The position numbers and the translations under genes were made by a program. The notes under the pieces were generated by a model. The model made no database searches. It saw only the letters and a program-made list of their open reading frames with translations, and was not told the DNA's origin. Shown one piece after another: positions 23,966-32,454 of a DNA stretch of 32,483 nucleotides. Numbering within the stretch: position 1 is the stretch's first letter; each line of letters starts with the position of its first letter. Source of the stretch: Desulfobacterales bacterium. Lineage in GTDB: Bacteria; Desulfobacterota; Desulfobacteria; Desulfobacterales; UBA11574. The DNA lies in contig JAQYVG010000001.1 of the NCBI GenBank assembly GCA_030145595.1, positions 1-32,483 of the forward strand, read 5' to 3'.

Positions 23966-25729
23966 TTAGAACAATCCTGTCACCTTTCCGGTTTCAACGT
24001 CCACATCCACCCTGCGGTAAGCAGGATCGGAACTGGTTCCCGGCATCAGGCTGATAGCGCCGCAAACCGGACAAAGGAACTTGGCGCCGGAGAAGATCAG
24101 CACGTCCTGGACCGGCAGGGTCCATCCCTTGGGCACACCCTTGACCGCCGGGTCATGGGTCAGCGAGAGGTGGGTCTTGACCATCATGGTGGTGTATTCA
24201 TCGTACTGGGGATCGTTTTCAAGCATCTTGGCCTTGGCTTCGGCCGCGGGCGTCCAGGCCACACCGTCGGCGCCGTAAACGTTCTTGGCGATCAGGTCAA
24301 CCCGGTCACGCAGCTTGGTTTCCAGAGGATACAGGAATTTGAAATCACCCGGATCGTCACAGGCTTCGATGACCGCATCGGCAAATTCCAGGGCGCCGTC
24401 ACCGCCGTCGGCCCAGTGGGTGGACTCTGCACAGCGGGCCCCGGCTGCCTCGGCTGCCTTGCGCACCATGGCTACCTCAGCATCGGTATCGTTGTGGAAG
24501 CGGTTGATGCAGACCACCGGGTTGACGCCGGCCAGGCGGATGGTTTTGATGTGGTGTACCATATTATCCACACCCGTTTCCAGGAATTCCAGCCCTTCTC
24601 TCGTATACTCAGGAGGCAGCGCCAGGCCGGCTACGACCTTGGGACCACCACCGTGCATCTTCAGGGCTCGGATGGTGCTGGTAAGAACGGAGACGTGGGG
24701 TTTCAGTCCGCTGTAACGGCATTTGACGTTCCAGAACTTCTCAAAGCCGATGTCGGCACCGAAACCGGACTCGGTCACATTGTAGTCAAAAATCTTCAGG
24801 CCGACCCGGTCGCCGATAATTGAAGATTGACCCACGGCGATGTTGGCAAACGGTCCGGCATGCACCATACAGGGCTGATATTCAGCGGTGCACATCAGAG
24901 TCGGATTAATGGTGTTTTTCATCCAGGCGGTCATGGCATTGCCGACTTCCAAATCGCCGGTGGTTATCGGTTTGCCGGTTTTGTCAAAGGCCACGGTGAT
25001 GTTGTTTAGTTTTTCACGCAGATCGGCGAGATCATAAACAATGGAAAGAATTGCCATCAGCTCGGAGCTTACCGCGATCCCGAACTTGGACTGCATGACC
25101 ATGCCGTCAAACCTGCCGCCCATACCTATAACGATATTTCGCAAAGCCTGAGCACAAAAATCCATGATCCAGCCCATCTCTACTCGTGTGGGATCGACGT
25201 CCAGCCTGGGCATACGCGTCAGACGCGCAAGCTGTTCATCGTTGTAGTTGCGCTCATGCTGCATTCTGGCGGTGAGTGCCACCATGGCCAGGTTGTGAGC
25301 GTTCATGATGTCGTTGATGTCGCCGGTGAGACCCATGGAGAATTCGGTCATGGGAATCAGCAGAGAGTTGCCGCCGCCGGCCGCGGTTCCCTTGATGTTC
25401 ATGGTCGGTCCACCCGAGGGCTGCCGCAGAACGCCACCAACATTTACTCCGCGTTTGCCCATACCTTCCATAAGACCGCAGGAAGTGGTGCTTTTGCCTT
25501 CACCCAAAGGCGTGGGCGTGATGGCGGTCACTTCAATGTACTTGCCATCCGGCTTGTCCTTGAGCCGCTCGATAATCTTCATGAAATCCAGTCTGCACAG
25601 TCTCCCCTGGGGGATAATTTCATCTGGTTCAAGACCCAGTTTTTCCCGCCATTCTTCAGGAGTAGGCATGTTTTCTTCGGCCGCTTCTGAAATCTGCCAG
25701 TCGGCCATTTCTACCGCATTGTAAGCCAT
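23966..25729 (-). CDS. fhs: Formate-tetrahydrofolate ligase
   Basis: The enzyme joins formate to tetrahydrofolate using ATP, giving 10-formyltetrahydrofolate. It is part of the methyl branch of the Wood-Ljungdahl pathway that many complete-oxidizing sulfate reducers run in reverse. The P-loop TPLGEGKST is near residue 74. The LRQPSGGPTMNIKGTAAGGG and GDLEVGNAMTAW stretches are family hallmarks, and the chain ends in the conserved VDVETGKVTGLF. At 587 residues it is slightly longer than the usual 555-560, with a CPVCG motif near residue 550 and an N-terminal extension. AGGAGG lies 8 bases before the ATG. It is monocistronic, with a structured leader upstream. Confidence 0.96.
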   Translation of the reverse strand: MAYNAVEMADWQISEAAEENMPTPEEWREKLGLEPDEIIPQGRLCRLDFMKIIERLKDKPDGKYIEVTAITPTPLGEGKSTTSCGLMEGMGKRGVNVGGVLRQPSGGPTMNIKGTAAGGGNSLLIPMTEFSMGLTGDINDIMNAHNLAMVALTARMQHERNYNDEQLARLTRMPRLDVDPTRVEMGWIMDFCAQALRNIVIGMGGRFDGMVMQSKFGIAVSSELMAILSIVYDLADLREKLNNITVAFDKTGKPITTGDLEVGNAMTAWMKNTINPTLMCTAEYQPCMVHAGPFANIAVGQSSIIGDRVGLKIFDYNVTESGFGADIGFEKFWNVKCRYSGLKPHVSVLTSTIRALKMHGGGPKVVAGLALPPEYTREGLEFLETGVDNMVHHIKTIRLAGVNPVVCINRFHNDTDAEVAMVRKAAEAAGARCAESTHWADGGDGALEFADAVIEACDDPGDFKFLYPLETKLRDRVDLIAKNVYGADGVAWTPAAEAKAKMLENDPQYDEYTTMMVKTHLSLTHDPAVKGVPKGWTLPVQDVLIFSGAKFLCPVCGAISLMPGTSSDPAYRRVDVDVETGKVTGLF

Positions 25730-26029
25730 CTACTCAACCTCCTCTATTTAAAGTTAAAAGATACGGGAACCCAATGCTAAATCACCCGCATGGTTCCCTG
25801 CACTTTATTCATTTTATAGGGTTATGAACCCTATATCTTCCATCAGATGGTTCCCATGTAAATAAAAAACCCTGATAGACCAGTTGTTTTTTTAGGTTAA
25901 AACAACAAGCACTTATACTTAAAAAGAACTTAAAAAGCACTGGCGGTATGTTACCATCAACTAAAAATTGCCTTAAAGCACATGCAATCTTATTTGGCAA
26001 GTAATATGTTAATGTTTTGGATAAAAAAA
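25730..26029 (-). promoter_or_regulatory. Structured 5' leader of fhs
   Basis: Read on the minus strand, this region holds several hairpins: GTTGTTTT with AAAACAAC (25883-25890, 25899-25906), ATAGGGTT with AACCCTAT (25816-25823, 25827-25834), and a long stem pairing GGGAACC with GGTTCCC and ATGC with GCAT (25765-25771 with 25792-25798, 25774-25777 with 25788-25791). GGGAACCAT occurs twice. I do not recognise the tetrahydrofolate riboswitch or another known class. No clear promoter is seen. Bases 25935-26029 show nothing notable. Confidence 0.35.
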
Positions 26030-26183
26030 TGATGGCGTCGTAAAAAGTCCCCTCTACTGCGTTGTAGTATTTTTTCAGACACTTGACATACTACATGTAT
26101 AGCCTCGTTCCTGAAAAAATACTACGCCTTTTTATCCCGCCGTGGTTTGGCGGGGGTATATGAATCTTTTTACGAAATCATCA
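26030..26183. mobile_element. MITE-like non-autonomous element
   Basis: The ends TGATGGCGTCGTAAAAAG (26030-26047) and CTTTTTACGAAATCATCA (26166-26183) are inverted and match at 15 of 18 bases. Inside is a perfect 15-bp inverted repeat (26064-26078 with 26111-26125). There is no coding frame. Length (154 bases), terminal inverted repeats and position between genes fit a miniature inverted-repeat element or an abundant dispersed palindrome. The end motif CTTTTTACGA also occurs at 15692-15701. Confidence 0.7.
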
Positions 26184-26215
26184 AGATTAATCACCGTGCG
26201 ATTTTTTCCTATACC

Positions 26216-26232
26216 ATGAGACCTTTGAAAAA
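26216..26232 (+). repeat. 17-bp dispersed repeat, copy 2
   Basis: ATGAGACCTTTGAAAAA is identical to 20094-20110. Here it lies in the short gap between the MITE-like element and the end of the ABC exporter gene. Confidence 0.6.
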
Positions 26233-26250
26233 TGTTGCCCGCATTCATCA

Positions 26251-28272
26251 CTATAAGTTCGGGCTGTGCAGTTGATAAAGCCTGAAATAAAACCCCTGGC
26301 GCTGCATCAGTTCGTCGTGAGTCCCGGTTTCGATAATCCGGCCTCTGTTGAGCACCATAATACGGTCGGCTCCCCGGGCGGTTGAAAGACGATGGGCAAC
26401 GATGATGGATGTGCGGTTGGCCATCAGGTTAGAAAGAGCTTTCTGGATTTTAAGTTCTGTGGACGAATCGATATATGAGGTGGCTTCGTCCAGTATAATA
26501 AGATCGGGGTTGCGGGCCAAGGCCCGCGCAATCGATATGAGCTGGCGTTCTCCGCTTGAAATTGACATTCCGCCTTCGGCAAGAACGGTATCAAGACCGC
26601 GGGGCAATCTGTCGATGAGGGTATTGCAGTTTGAGTCCTTGATCAGCTGCTGCATATTTTTTCCCAAAATGCCGTCTTTGCCCAGGGTAATATTGTCACG
26701 TACAGTTTCGGAAAACAGAAAAGGATCCTGCATAACCAGGGCCATTTTCTCCCTTAATTGAAAAGTGTGTATCTTTTTGATATCTATGCCGTTTACAAGC
26801 ACCTGGCCTGATGTGGGATCATAAAACCGGGTAATGAGGTTGATAATCGATGTTTTCCCCGAGCCGGTCGGTCCCACCAAAGCAACAGTTTCGCCGGCTG
26901 AAACTTTAAAAGAGACCCGTTTAAGTACGGTTTCACCTTTTATATATGCAAGGGAAACATCTTTTAAAGCAATTTGGGTAATGTTATCCAGCGCACTTGT
27001 AAAAGTTTGGGTTTTAAGGCCGGATGTTGATCCGCGCTCGACTGTCGATACAGGCTGCGGAAGCCTTTCAGTACTGTCCAAAATTAAAAAAATTCTTTCA
27101 GCCGATGCCATGGCATTTTGCATGATATTATATTTTTCGGCGAGGTCTCGAATGGGCCTGAAAAACATTCTCATATAGGAAATAAAGGCAACCAGCGCTC
27201 CGAGGCTGATACTGCCGGTCATCACTTTGCCGCCGCCGTAATAGATTACGATCGCTATGGTTACCGCGCCCAGAAGTTCTATAACCGGCATAAAGACAGC
27301 AAAAACATGGACCTGTCGCATACCGGCCAGATAATGTTCATGATTCAGTTTGGAAAAATCCCGGTAATTCTCCTTTTCCTGCAAAAAGAGCTGGATAACC
27401 TTTAGGCCGCCGATGGTTTCCGAAAACTTGGTATTAATCTCGGCAATCTTGATCCTGAGAACTCTGAAAGCTTCCCGGGCCTGGCCGGCAAAATGGATGG
27501 ACGCCAGCAGCACAACCGGGAGCACCATAAAAGAAATAAGTGTCAGTTGCCAGTTGATGCCTAAAAGAACAGCGGTGATTCCTAAAAGCAAAAAAAGATC
27601 CTTGAAAATAAATACAATCACGGATGTGAACAGTTCGTGCATGTTTTGAATATCATTGGTGACCCGGGTGACGAGACGGCCCACGGGATTACGGGTAAAA
27701 AATGCCACCGACAGGCTCTGGATATGCTCAAACAGGCGAACCCTCAGATTATGCATGATCATCTGCCCCACATATTCCATCACCATAACCTGCACAAAGT
27801 TGAGAACAAACGTCACCAGCACAATCACGAGAAAATAAGCGGCAATCATGCTGACCCCGGCCAGGTCGCTACGGCGCAGCACAGCCAGTTCTTTTTTTTC
27901 CAATTGCTCAAGATCGTCTAATTTAACGAGGGCAAATGATTCGTATCTTTTGAAGATGTCTGCATTTTTTTGGACAATAGCCTCAACTTTGGCATCCGCC
28001 AGATCAGCCCGCAGGTATCTGACGTTACTATCAGCCACATCCCGACCAAGACCTTGCACGGATTCTGCCTGCGGCACGATATAGCGGTCGATTGCAATCT
28101 TGGTGAGATACGGCAGAGAAAGGTCCAGCAGGGTGATAACAACCATGAGAACAATTGATAAGCCCAGGAGCAGTTTGTAAGGCCTCGCATACGGATACAG
28201 GCGCTTTAACAATTTTACATCATAAGGCTTGCCAAGCTGCTTTTCCTCAAAATATCCAAAATCAGTGCGCAT
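26251..28272 (-). CDS. Heterodimeric ABC exporter, BmrD-like half-transporter
   Basis: A 673-residue half-transporter with an N-terminal six-helix membrane domain and a C-terminal ATPase domain. It has a large insertion between the first two helices (about residues 65-135), as in BmrD of Bacillus, whose length it also matches. The Walker A motif is GPTGSGKTS (467-475). Walker B with the catalytic glutamate is ILDEAT (E596). The signature motif is degenerate, ISSGERQ rather than LSGGQ. It therefore supplies the active Walker site and the poor signature, the complement of its partner. It overlaps the upstream half-transporter gene by 11 bases. Substrate is likely a drug or lipid but is not shown by the sequence. 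Confidence 0.92.
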   Translation of the reverse strand: MRTDFGYFEEKQLGKPYDVKLLKRLYPYARPYKLLLGLSIVLMVVITLLDLSLPYLTKIAIDRYIVPQAESVQGLGRDVADSNVRYLRADLADAKVEAIVQKNADIFKRYESFALVKLDDLEQLEKKELAVLRRSDLAGVSMIAAYFLVIVLVTFVLNFVQVMVMEYVGQMIMHNLRVRLFEHIQSLSVAFFTRNPVGRLVTRVTNDIQNMHELFTSVIVFIFKDLFLLLGITAVLLGINWQLTLISFMVLPVVLLASIHFAGQAREAFRVLRIKIAEINTKFSETIGGLKVIQLFLQEKENYRDFSKLNHEHYLAGMRQVHVFAVFMPVIELLGAVTIAIVIYYGGGKVMTGSISLGALVAFISYMRMFFRPIRDLAEKYNIMQNAMASAERIFLILDSTERLPQPVSTVERGSTSGLKTQTFTSALDNITQIALKDVSLAYIKGETVLKRVSFKVSAGETVALVGPTGSGKTSIINLITRFYDPTSGQVLVNGIDIKKIHTFQLREKMALVMQDPFLFSETVRDNITLGKDGILGKNMQQLIKDSNCNTLIDRLPRGLDTVLAEGGMSISSGERQLISIARALARNPDLIILDEATSYIDSSTELKIQKALSNLMANRTSIIVAHRLSTARGADRIMVLNRGRIIETGTHDELMQRQGFYFRLYQLHSPNL

Positions 28273-30022
28273 TAATAAATTCCTCCTCTATTTCCTGGAG
28301 GCGAAATATTTTGGCATAGTACTGATTGTTTGCCATCAATTGAGTATGCGTTCCGGATTCCACAATACGCCCCCTGTCAAGGGCGATGATATGATCGGCA
28401 AAACGGACTGCAGAAATTCGATGGGAGGCAATAATAATGGTTCTGTTGTCGGCCATGGATCTGACGGTCGTGATAATGTCACGGCCGGTTTCCATATCCA
28501 CCTGGCTGATGGGGTCGTCCAGGATCACAATGCCGGCCTCATTCAGCAGGGCACGGGCCAGGGCAACACGCTGTTTCTGTCCACCGGAAAGAATGACTCC
28601 CTTTTCGCCGACAATGGTATCAAAGCCTTCGGGAAATGATTGGATGGTATCATAAAGGACTGCTCTTTGGGTCGACTGTATTAATTCCACCTCTTTTGCA
28701 TCAGCACCGAAGGTAATGTTTTCCCGGATGGTGCCGGCAAATAAAAAAGGCTCCTGTGACATGAAAGCGATCAGGGATCTGAGATCGGCCAGCTGTATTT
28801 TTCGAATGTCGATGCCGTCTATCAGAATGCGCCCCTGTGAGACATCATAAATCCTCGGTATGAGACTCAAAAGGGTTGTTTTACCGCTTCCGGGAGGACC
28901 AACGACACCTAAAATCTTGCCATGGTCGAGGTTAATATCGATTGCAGTTAAAACCTGGGTAGTGTCAGAAACGGCAGCTTCGAGCCCATATGAGAAGGCG
29001 ACATTTTCAAAAACAAGTCCGCCGCGGGTCTTTTTGATGGGCTTTGCGTCCGGCATATCGTCAATTTCAGGTTCTGTTTTTATAATCTTATCGATCCTGT
29101 CAAGAGAAGCTTTACCCCGCTGGATAAGGTTCGTGACCCAGCCGATGGCCATCATGGGCCAGGTTAGAAGACCCAGATAAGCGATAAACGCCACAAAATC
29201 TCCGGGGGTGATGGTAAAATCGATGGTTTGACGTCCCCCCAGAAAAAGAATGATGACCAGGCTTAAGTTTGAAAGCAACACCATCAGGGGGAAAAAAGAG
29301 CCGGTAACCCTGACCAGCTTCAGATTTTTATCGATATAATCCCTTGATTTGGTTTCAAGTCTTGCAGCAGAATCTTTTTCCCGGCAATATGCCTTTATGA
29401 CGCGGATACCTGCAAACCGCTCTCTGGTAACCTCGGTTAAATCTGAAAATGCCTTTTGTACCTCCCCATACATGCGGTGCATCTTTTTACTGAAAAACCG
29501 TGCGCTCACAACGATCAAAGGCATGGGTATGAGAACAAAAACCGTCAGCCTGATATTGATATAGGCCATAAAACCGATTGCTGCCGTCCCTAACACAATA
29601 GCGTCGGTTAGCGCCACCATACCCATACCGGTAGCCATACGAACATGTTGAATATCATTGGTGGCATGCGCCATCAGGTCGCCGGTTTTGGTTTTATCGA
29701 AATATGGGGCCGAAAGGGTTTGAATATGCGCAAAAAGTCTGTTGCGCAGGCCCTCTTCGACCCGGCGCGATGTGCCCATGAGGCAACGTCGCCATACGTA
29801 TCGGAAAAGACCTATCAGGACGGCAATCCCTACGATATAAAGGGCATAGGCTAACAGTTTCATCAGGTCGGTTTGCAGGGCGGCAAGATCGTCAATAGCC
29901 CATTTGATGACGCGGGGGATGAAAAGCTGCAGGAAATCGACGGTGATCAGACAGATGATTCCCAGGACAATCCGTAATCGGTTTTCCTGAAGATACGGTT
30001 TTATTAAATAAAAGGATTTCAT
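28262..30022 (-). CDS. Heterodimeric ABC exporter, BmrC-like half-transporter
   Basis: A 586-residue half-transporter, six membrane helices then an ATPase domain. Walker A is GPPGSGKTT. The signature LSGGQKQR is canonical. In Walker B (VILDDP) the catalytic glutamate is replaced by aspartate at D503, so the site built on this subunit should hydrolyse ATP poorly. That asymmetry, and the lengths, match the BmrC/BmrD and TM287/288 type. No ribosome site is visible; a TATAAC hexamer ends 4 bases before the ATG, so the mRNA may be leaderless or nearly so. The gene is divergent from the exonuclease gene. Confidence 0.92.
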   Translation of the reverse strand: MKSFYLIKPYLQENRLRIVLGIICLITVDFLQLFIPRVIKWAIDDLAALQTDLMKLLAYALYIVGIAVLIGLFRYVWRRCLMGTSRRVEEGLRNRLFAHIQTLSAPYFDKTKTGDLMAHATNDIQHVRMATGMGMVALTDAIVLGTAAIGFMAYINIRLTVFVLIPMPLIVVSARFFSKKMHRMYGEVQKAFSDLTEVTRERFAGIRVIKAYCREKDSAARLETKSRDYIDKNLKLVRVTGSFFPLMVLLSNLSLVIILFLGGRQTIDFTITPGDFVAFIAYLGLLTWPMMAIGWVTNLIQRGKASLDRIDKIIKTEPEIDDMPDAKPIKKTRGGLVFENVAFSYGLEAAVSDTTQVLTAIDINLDHGKILGVVGPPGSGKTTLLSLIPRIYDVSQGRILIDGIDIRKIQLADLRSLIAFMSQEPFLFAGTIRENITFGADAKEVELIQSTQRAVLYDTIQSFPEGFDTIVGEKGVILSGGQKQRVALARALLNEAGIVILDDPISQVDMETGRDIITTVRSMADNRTIIIASHRISAVRFADHIIALDRGRIVESGTHTQLMANNQYYAKIFRLQEIEEEFINAH

Positions 30023-30104
30023 AAAGTTATATAATTATCGCAATTGAAAGCAACTTTTTCCCGTACATTGACTTTCACAATGGCGGTTGTTATGATGTCG
30101 GGTT

Positions 30105-32090
30105 ATGGAACCAGGAAATATTGTTGAATACATAGACCGCCAGAAAATAATATGCGCGGTTGTCCTGGAAGTCAAGAAACAGAGACTCAGGCTGCTTGCC
30201 GAAACCAATCGGGAAGTCAACCTTTCGCAAAGCCGCCTGTCTCACAAATGTAATCTGCGTATTGAGCTTTCCATGGGCAGAACCCGGATTGTCGATAGGT
30301 TAAATGAAATCGCAAACCGGCGTAAAGCTTTAAGTGCCGATGTTGATGTCAAAGAGTTGTGGGAAGTTCTGAATACGGAGCAGGAATGGATCGACCTTGA
30401 AACCATGACCGCATTCTGTTTCCCGAACAGTCCGACTTATGACCACGAATCCGCTGTAATAAGAGCATTTTTTGAAAACAGACTCTTTTTTAAGTTTAAC
30501 CAGAATAGCTTTTTCCCGATTTCAGAAGAACTGCTCCAGCGCAAAGTTGCCCAGCAGAAAGAAGCCGCCCGCAGAAGCCGGCTCATCGCCGAGGGAAGCG
30601 ATTGGTTAACAAACATACTGGTAGGCAATCAGGTAGACTTGCTCCAGGATAAGTCTGAAATTATAACCATACTGAAATCATATTATATTTTTGAAAAGGA
30701 AAGCGAGCATTATAACATTGGCAAAGCCATTCTGGCCGGGGCCGGAATCGATGCTGCCGAAGGCTTGTTTCAGATCCTGGTAAAACTGGGAGTCTTTGAC
30801 AAAAATGAAAACATCGATCTATATCGATACAATATGCCCACTGTTTTTTCCGACGAGGTTACAGAGAGCACGACCAAACTGATCAACTTGAAGTCGCCGG
30901 CGTTTGCCGGCAACAGTCGTAAAGACCTGACCATGCTGCCCATCATGACCATAGACGGCCAGGGAACCCTTGATTATGATGATGCTATCAGTATCGAAGA
31001 TAAAGGTGATCATTACAGACTAGGTATTCATATTGTTGATGTGGGGCATTATATCAAAAAAGGGGATCTGATTGATCGGGAGGCTTTTGCGCGCGGAAGT
31101 TCCATTTATATGCCGGATCAGAAAATACCCATGCTGCCCTCCGGCCTGGCTGAAGATCTTTGCAGTCTGAGAGCCGGGGAATTGCGTCCTGCCGTCAGTA
31201 TCATGGTAAATTTAAGGCGGTATTTCGAAATCATCGATTATGAAATTTTCGCGAGCATTATCAGGGTAAAGGACCAGTGTACCTATTACGATGTCAATCT
31301 GATGGCATCCGATAATAACAAAATCATTATCTTGCGCGATATTGCCGAATCGTTCCGCCAAAAAAGGTTTGAAGGTGGTGCCGTTCAAATAAACCTGCCG
31401 GAGATCCATGTCTGGATCAATGAAGACGGTGAAGCCACTATAAGCCGCATTAACAGGGAAAGCCCCGGAAGAATGCTGGTTGCGGAAATAATGATCATGG
31501 CCAACTGGTTGATGGCCAAATTCCTTAAAGCAAATGATGTGCCGGCCGTTTACCGGTCTCAAAAGGCTCCCAGGGAACGCCTCTATAAGGGCAATGAGGG
31601 CACTATTTTTGAAAACTATATGCAGCGCAGGTTTCTAAGCCGTTTTGTGCTGAACCACCGGCCCGAACATCATTCCGGATTGGGGCTGAATGCCTATGTC
31701 ACGGCTACTTCTCCCATCCGGAAATATTTTGATCTTGCCACCCAGCGGCAGATAAGGGCGATTCTCGGTCTGGAAGAGCCTTATACCAAAGAAGAGATTG
31801 ATCATATCATCCAAATGCTGGGCCAACCGATGGGCGATGTGTCAAGGATTCAATACAGCCGCAACAGATACTGGTTGTTGAAGTACCTTGAAAAAAGAAT
31901 CGGCCAAAAAGAAGAGGCCATTGTCTTGTTTAAACGTAGAAGCAACTACAGGATACTGCTGACGGAATATGTTCTGGAATGTGATCTGGCGCAGTCGAGC
32001 GGCATAAGTTTAAAACCCGAAGACCTGATTCAGGTTACCCTGCAGCATGCCGACGCGCGCAAAGATGTGGTTTCGGTATTTATGGGCTAA
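30105..32090 (+). CDS. RNase II/RNase R family 3'-5' exoribonuclease
   Basis: A 661-residue ribonuclease of the RNB family, which degrades single-stranded RNA from the 3' end. The RNB catalytic motif IDGQGTLDYDDAI has the four magnesium-binding aspartates D284, D290, D292 and D293. The late motif ATSPIRKYFDLATQRQ is also conserved. The N-terminus (GNIVEYIDRQKIICAVVLE) resembles the Zam/plastid-type branch of the family, and there is a weakly conserved S1-like C-terminus rather than the long basic tail of RNase R. No good ribosome site precedes the ATG. It is divergent from the exporter pair. Which of RNase II or RNase R it replaces is not clear. Confidence 0.9.
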   Translation: MEPGNIVEYIDRQKIICAVVLEVKKQRLRLLAETNREVNLSQSRLSHKCNLRIELSMGRTRIVDRLNEIANRRKALSADVDVKELWEVLNTEQEWIDLETMTAFCFPNSPTYDHESAVIRAFFENRLFFKFNQNSFFPISEELLQRKVAQQKEAARRSRLIAEGSDWLTNILVGNQVDLLQDKSEIITILKSYYIFEKESEHYNIGKAILAGAGIDAAEGLFQILVKLGVFDKNENIDLYRYNMPTVFSDEVTESTTKLINLKSPAFAGNSRKDLTMLPIMTIDGQGTLDYDDAISIEDKGDHYRLGIHIVDVGHYIKKGDLIDREAFARGSSIYMPDQKIPMLPSGLAEDLCSLRAGELRPAVSIMVNLRRYFEIIDYEIFASIIRVKDQCTYYDVNLMASDNNKIIILRDIAESFRQKRFEGGAVQINLPEIHVWINEDGEATISRINRESPGRMLVAEIMIMANWLMAKFLKANDVPAVYRSQKAPRERLYKGNEGTIFENYMQRRFLSRFVLNHRPEHHSGLGLNAYVTATSPIRKYFDLATQRQIRAILGLEEPYTKEEIDHIIQMLGQPMGDVSRIQYSRNRYWLLKYLEKRIGQKEEAIVLFKRRSNYRILLTEYVLECDLAQSSGISLKPEDLIQVTLQHADARKDVVSVFMG

Positions 32091-32143
32091 ATTTCTCCTT
32101 AATTCAAATTCTCTTCCAATAGATATAATTAAATTTGGATCAT

Positions 32144-32160
32144 CTCCAAAAGAGTTGGAG
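32144..32160. repeat. Small hairpin after the exonuclease gene
   Basis: CTCCAA (32144-32149) and TTGGAG (32155-32160) form a 6-bp stem. A similar and stronger stem, TTCTCCAA with TTGGAGAA (32455-32462, 32468-32475), lies at the far side of the four-helix element, so the pair may mark the outer edges of that element. The first has no T-run after it, so I do not call it a terminator. Confidence 0.5.
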
Positions 32161-32167
32161 TAATCCT

Positions 32168-32454
32168 AAGGATTCAAGGGTCCAAGGATCCAAGGGTTCG
32201 AGTGAAATACTTTAAAATATCTATGCCTTAAAAGTTTTGCCGAAGTTGTATAGGCTATGTTTGCATCTATATAAAAAAACGAATTACAAATGTATCCTCT
32301 GAAGAAGAAAGGTTCAATTTAAAATTACAGAAAAGAAGGGCTGTCGCGGACATTTTATCAAGTATAGCAAAAGTTGAAAGGATGCTCAAAACGATGATAA
32401 AATCGATTGAAAGCAAACACTTGAACCCTTGACCCCTTGAATCCTTGGACCCTC
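32168..32454. repeat. Inverted 8-bp-period repeat arrays flanking a decayed gene
   Basis: Left units AAGGATTC, AAGGGTCC, AAGGATCC and AAGGGTTC run from 32168 to 32199. Right units GAACCCTT, GACCCCTT, GAATCCTT and GGACCCTC run from 32423 to 32454. They are inverted copies of one another in pattern, each with an exact 8-bp period. The decayed four-helix-bundle gene lies between them, and its last codons overlap the right array. Confidence 0.85.
32222..32432 (+). pseudogene. Decayed four-helix-bundle (23S rRNA IVS-type) protein gene
   Basis: In frame 32222-32302 the translation ALKVLPKLYRLCLHLYKKT resembles the usual N-terminus of four-helix-bundle proteins (LKVWQK...IYKLT). In a second frame, 32280-32432, the translation ends VERMLKTMIKSIESKHLNP and stop, the usual C-terminus. 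The middle of a normal protein of about 115-125 residues is missing and the two parts are in different frames, with a stop before the first. It is therefore an internally deleted remnant. Intact members occur in 23S rRNA intervening sequences and as solitary genes of unknown function. Confidence 0.6.

Noticed and set aside
23894..24823. Long plus-strand open frame of 309 codons over fhs
   Set aside because: It is antisense to fhs, whose protein matches formate-tetrahydrofolate ligase over its full length. The frame is a codon-bias shadow.
25730..25930. Tetrahydrofolate riboswitch upstream of fhs
   Set aside because: The expected conserved loops of that class could not be recognised; only generic stems are seen.
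32185..32204. GGGTTCGAGTG-like sequence resembling a tRNA T-loop
   Set aside because: It is part of the 8-bp repeat array, and no acceptor, D or anticodon stem is found around it.
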